From assembly GCA_030917225.1 (NCBI GenBank), contig JAUPVD010000170.1, positions 1 to 7,942 on the forward strand: a DNA stretch of 7,942 nt, given 5' to 3'. The position numbers and the translations under genes are program-made. Origin of the DNA: Pseudomonadota bacterium (lineage in GTDB: Bacteria; Pseudomonadota; Gammaproteobacteria; Burkholderiales; Rhodocyclaceae). This document shows positions 6,041 through 7,942 of the stretch, in pieces. The notes under the pieces were generated by a model. That model saw only the letters and a program-made list of their open reading frames with translations, did no database searches and had not been told where the DNA came from. The stretch's first letter is position 1; every line of letters begins with the position of its first letter.

Positions 6041-7537
6041 GTGGAATTTAGCATAAAAAGCGGAAGTCCGGAGAAACAGCGCAGCGCCTGTGTCGTCGTC
6101 GGCGTCTTTGAGCCGCGCAAGCTTTCGTTGCCGGGCGAGTTGCTCGACAACGCTTCCCGCAACTATCTTTCCGACATCATTCGTCGCGGCGACATGGAAG
6201 GAAAGCTTGGTTCCACACTGCTCCTGCACAACGTTCCCGGAACACTCTGCGATCGCGTCCTGCTGATCGGCCTGGGCAAGGAAAAAGAGTTCCGCGAAAA
6301 GGAGTTCTGCCAATCGATCCGCGTCGCAGCGCGTACGCTCAACGAAACAGGCTCCTTCGACGGTACCGTTTTCCTCACCGAAATACCTGTAAAGAAGCGC
6401 AGTGTCGCCTGGCGTGTGCGGCAGGCAACCATCGTCGCGCAGGAAACGACCTATCGTTTCGACCAGTTCAAGAGCAAGAAGGACGAAGTACGCCGCCCCT
6501 TGCGAAAACTGACTTTTGCCGTCGAGCGCCGCAACGAACTGACACCTGCGGAAGAAGCCCTGGAACAGGGCCTGGCCATCGCCGAAGGCATGTCGATGGC
6601 GAAAAACCTCGGCAACCTGCCGGGCAACGTCTGTACGCCGACCTATCTGGCCGAGACCGCACAGCAGCTTGCCAAGGACCATGGCCTCGAATGCCAGGTG
6701 CTGGAGCAATCGGACATGGCTGCGCTGGGGATGGGTTCGCTGCTCTCCGTAGCGAAAGGATCACGCCAGCCACCCAAGCTCATTGTCCTGCAGTACAAGG
6801 GCGGCAAGGCCGGAGACAAGCCTCTGGTCCTGGTCGGCAAGGGCATTACCTTCGACAGCGGCGGCATCTCGCTCAAGCCGGGTCCGGAAATGGACGAGAT
6901 GAAATACGACATGTGTGGCGCCGCCAGCGTGCTCGGCACGATGAAGGCCGTCGCGCAGATGAAGCTGCCGATCAATCTCACGGTCGTCGTGCCGACGGCT
7001 GAAAACATGCCGGGCGGCGGCGCCAGCAAGCCGGGCGACATCGTCACCTCGATGTCCGGCCAGACCATCGAAATCCTCAATACCGACGCCGAAGGCCGAC
7101 TGATCCTCTGCGACGCGCTCACCTACGTCGAGCGCTTCGAGCCGGAAGCCGTGGTCGACGTCGCCACGCTCACCGGCGCCTGCGTCATTGCCCTCGGCCA
7201 GGTGGCCAGCGGCCTGTTTGCCAACAAGGAAGGCTTGGCGCGCGACCTGCTCGACGCTGGCGAAGAAGGCAGCGACCGGGCGTGGCAACTGCCACTGTGG
7301 GACGATTATCAGGATCTGCTGAAGAGCAACTTCGCCGATATGGCCAACATCGGTGGCCGCTATGCCGGTCCGATCACCGCCGCCTGCTTCCTCTCGCGCT
7401 TCACCAAGAAGTATGACTGGGCCCACCTCGATATCGCCGGAACGGCCTGGAAATCGGGCGCCGAGAAGGGCGCTACCGGGCGCCCCGTACCTCTGCTGAC
7501 GCACTTCCTGCTGCAACGCGCCGGGAAGCTCAATTGA
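6041..7537 (+). CDS. pepA: Leucyl aminopeptidase (cytosol aminopeptidase, M17 family)
   Basis: PepA is a cytosolic two-metal (Zn/Mn) aminopeptidase that removes N-terminal residues, preferably Leu, from peptides. The E. coli homologue also binds DNA in cer/Xer recombination and carAB control. From GTG 6041 it is 498 residues, the usual length. The variable N-terminal domain spans about 1-165, followed by the catalytic domain. Metal ligands are K267 and D272 (in [11 protein letters not shown]), D290 (YDMCG), D349 and E351 (in NTDAEGRL). Catalytic residues are K279 (SLKP) and R353. All sit exactly three residues below their E. coli PepA numbers, which independently supports the GTG start. The stop overlaps the TTG start of holC. 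An optimal ribosome site and a near-consensus promoter suggest good expression. Confidence 0.97.
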   Translation: MEFSIKSGSPEKQRSACVVVGVFEPRKLSLPGELLDNASRNYLSDIIRRGDMEGKLGSTLLLHNVPGTLCDRVLLIGLGKEKEFREKEFCQSIRVAARTLNETGSFDGTVFLTEIPVKKRSVAWRVRQATIVAQETTYRFDQFKSKKDEVRRPLRKLTFAVERRNELTPAEEALEQGLAIAEGMSMAKNLGNLPGNVCTPTYLAETAQQLAKDHGLECQVLEQSDMAALGMGSLLSVAKGSRQPPKLIVLQYKGGKAGDKPLVLVGKGITFDSGGISLKPGPEMDEMKYDMCGAASVLGTMKAVAQMKLPINLTVVVPTAENMPGGGASKPGDIVTSMSGQTIEILNTDAEGRLILCDALTYVERFEPEAVVDVATLTGACVIALGQVASGLFANKEGLARDLLDAGEEGSDRAWQLPLWDDYQDLLKSNFADMANIGGRYAGPITAACFLSRFTKKYDWAHLDIAGTAWKSGAEKGATGRPVPLLTHFLLQRAGKLN

Positions 7538-7942
7538 CGCAGATCTTCTTCTATCACGGGGCAGCCAACCGCATTGCCGCAGCGGCCAGCCTGATCGCCA
7601 AGGCCTGCGCCCAGAAGAAAGCCTTGCTGGTCTATGCACCGGATCCGGGAGTCGCCAGCGCCCTTGACCGTGCGCTCTGGGTCAGCAACCCGATCGGGTT
7701 TGTGCCGCATGTGCGCGCAGAATCGCCACTCGCAGCCGAAACAGGCGTGATCATCGCCGACAAGCTCGACAATTTGCCTCAGGATCAGCGCCTGATGAAC
7801 CTCTCCGGCGAAGTGCCCCCGGGATTTTCGCGGTTCGCCAGCGTCATCGAGGTAGTCAGTGAAGAACCCGAGGTTCGTCAGCCAGCACGCGAACGCTTCA
7901 AGTTCTACAAGGACCGCGGCTACGAAATCCAGTCGCACGACC
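7534..7942 (+). CDS. holC: DNA polymerase III subunit chi, C-terminus cut by window edge
   Basis: Chi is the clamp-loader accessory subunit that, with psi, links the replicase to single-stranded-DNA-binding protein. The frame reads [19 protein letters not shown] after a TTG start, with LVYAPDP, LDRALW, FVPHVRA, the stretch [16 protein letters not shown] and [13 protein letters not shown], all typical of betaproteobacterial HolC. TTG at 7534 overlaps the pepA TGA (TTGA). A partial ribosome site, GGGAAG, lies 5 bases upstream, so translation is probably coupled to pepA and low. 136 complete codons are visible; the family is about 140-150 residues, so only the last few are missing. In many relatives valS follows, but that lies outside the window. 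Confidence 0.95.
   Translation, partial: MTQIFFYHGAANRIAAAASLIAKACAQKKALLVYAPDPGVASALDRALWVSNPIGFVPHVRAESPLAAETGVIIADKLDNLPQDQRLMNLSGEVPPGFSRFASVIEVVSEEPEVRQPARERFKFYKDRGYEIQSHD

Noticed and set aside
6049..6078. Possible lptF promoter with a minus-strand TATGCT -10.
   Set aside because: No acceptable -35 is found at 16-18 bp (only TGTTTC-like), so it is not supported enough to list.
5971..6162. A 64-codon upstream extension of lptF on the minus strand.
   Set aside because: It would run over the pepA promoter and coding start; family similarity begins at MVFQRAARREF, position 5970.
5369..6709. A 446-codon minus-strand open frame across lptF and pepA.
   Set aside because: It covers the start regions of two well-supported genes in other frames, resembles no family, and is explained by codon bias.
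6761..7639. A 292-codon minus-strand open frame opposite pepA and holC.
   Set aside because: Shadow of pepA, whose metal ligands and catalytic residues are all intact on the plus strand.

Overview
This 7.9 kb window is a gene-dense, moderately GC-rich bacterial chromosome segment. It reads as ordinary core genome of a betaproteobacterium, probably of the Rhodocyclales (Dechloromonas/Azonexus-like). That placement is an inference from recognisable protein families (a GEG-type acetolactate synthase, DUF3619, DUF3106, HolC, LptFG, PepA) and from gene order, not from a database search. I see no mobile element, CRISPR array, tRNA or rRNA, and no gene-free stretch longer than about 125 bp.

Layout. 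(1) Positions 1-1848, minus strand: the acetohydroxyacid synthase operon, with the catalytic subunit ilvI/ilvB followed after 19 bp by the regulatory subunit ilvH, which runs off the left edge. A good sigma-70-type promoter lies 33-70 bp upstream of ilvI and is overlapped by two inverted repeats. (2) Positions 1973-3808, plus strand, divergent from ilvI: a tightly overlapping four-gene operon. It encodes an ECF-like sigma factor whose only plausible start is CTG, a single-pass membrane protein (DUF3619), a secreted protein with four 18-residue repeats (DUF3106) and a small multi-pass RDD-family membrane protein. (3) Positions 3821-5970, minus strand: lptF-lptG, overlapping by 4 bp, encoding the two permease subunits of the LptB2FG lipopolysaccharide exporter. 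This unit converges on the sigma operon with a 12-bp gap. (4) Positions 6041-7942, plus strand, divergent from lptF: pepA (leucyl aminopeptidase, GTG start) and holC (DNA polymerase III chi, TTG start overlapping the pepA stop), the latter cut by the right edge. The 70-bp lptF/pepA gap holds a strong promoter for pepA and a perfect 7-7-7 interrupted palindrome at the predicted transcription start.

How the parts work together. IlvI and IlvH form one enzyme of branched-chain amino acid synthesis. LptF and LptG form one transporter core in the inner membrane. PepA and HolC are co-transcribed without an obvious functional link. The least understood unit is the sigma-DUF3619-DUF3106-RDD operon. 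Its layout (sigma factor, then a one-TM protein, then a secreted repeat protein, then a polytopic membrane protein) resembles an envelope-sensing sigma/anti-sigma module, but no function is demonstrated by the sequence. It is the best candidate here for an uncharacterised system.
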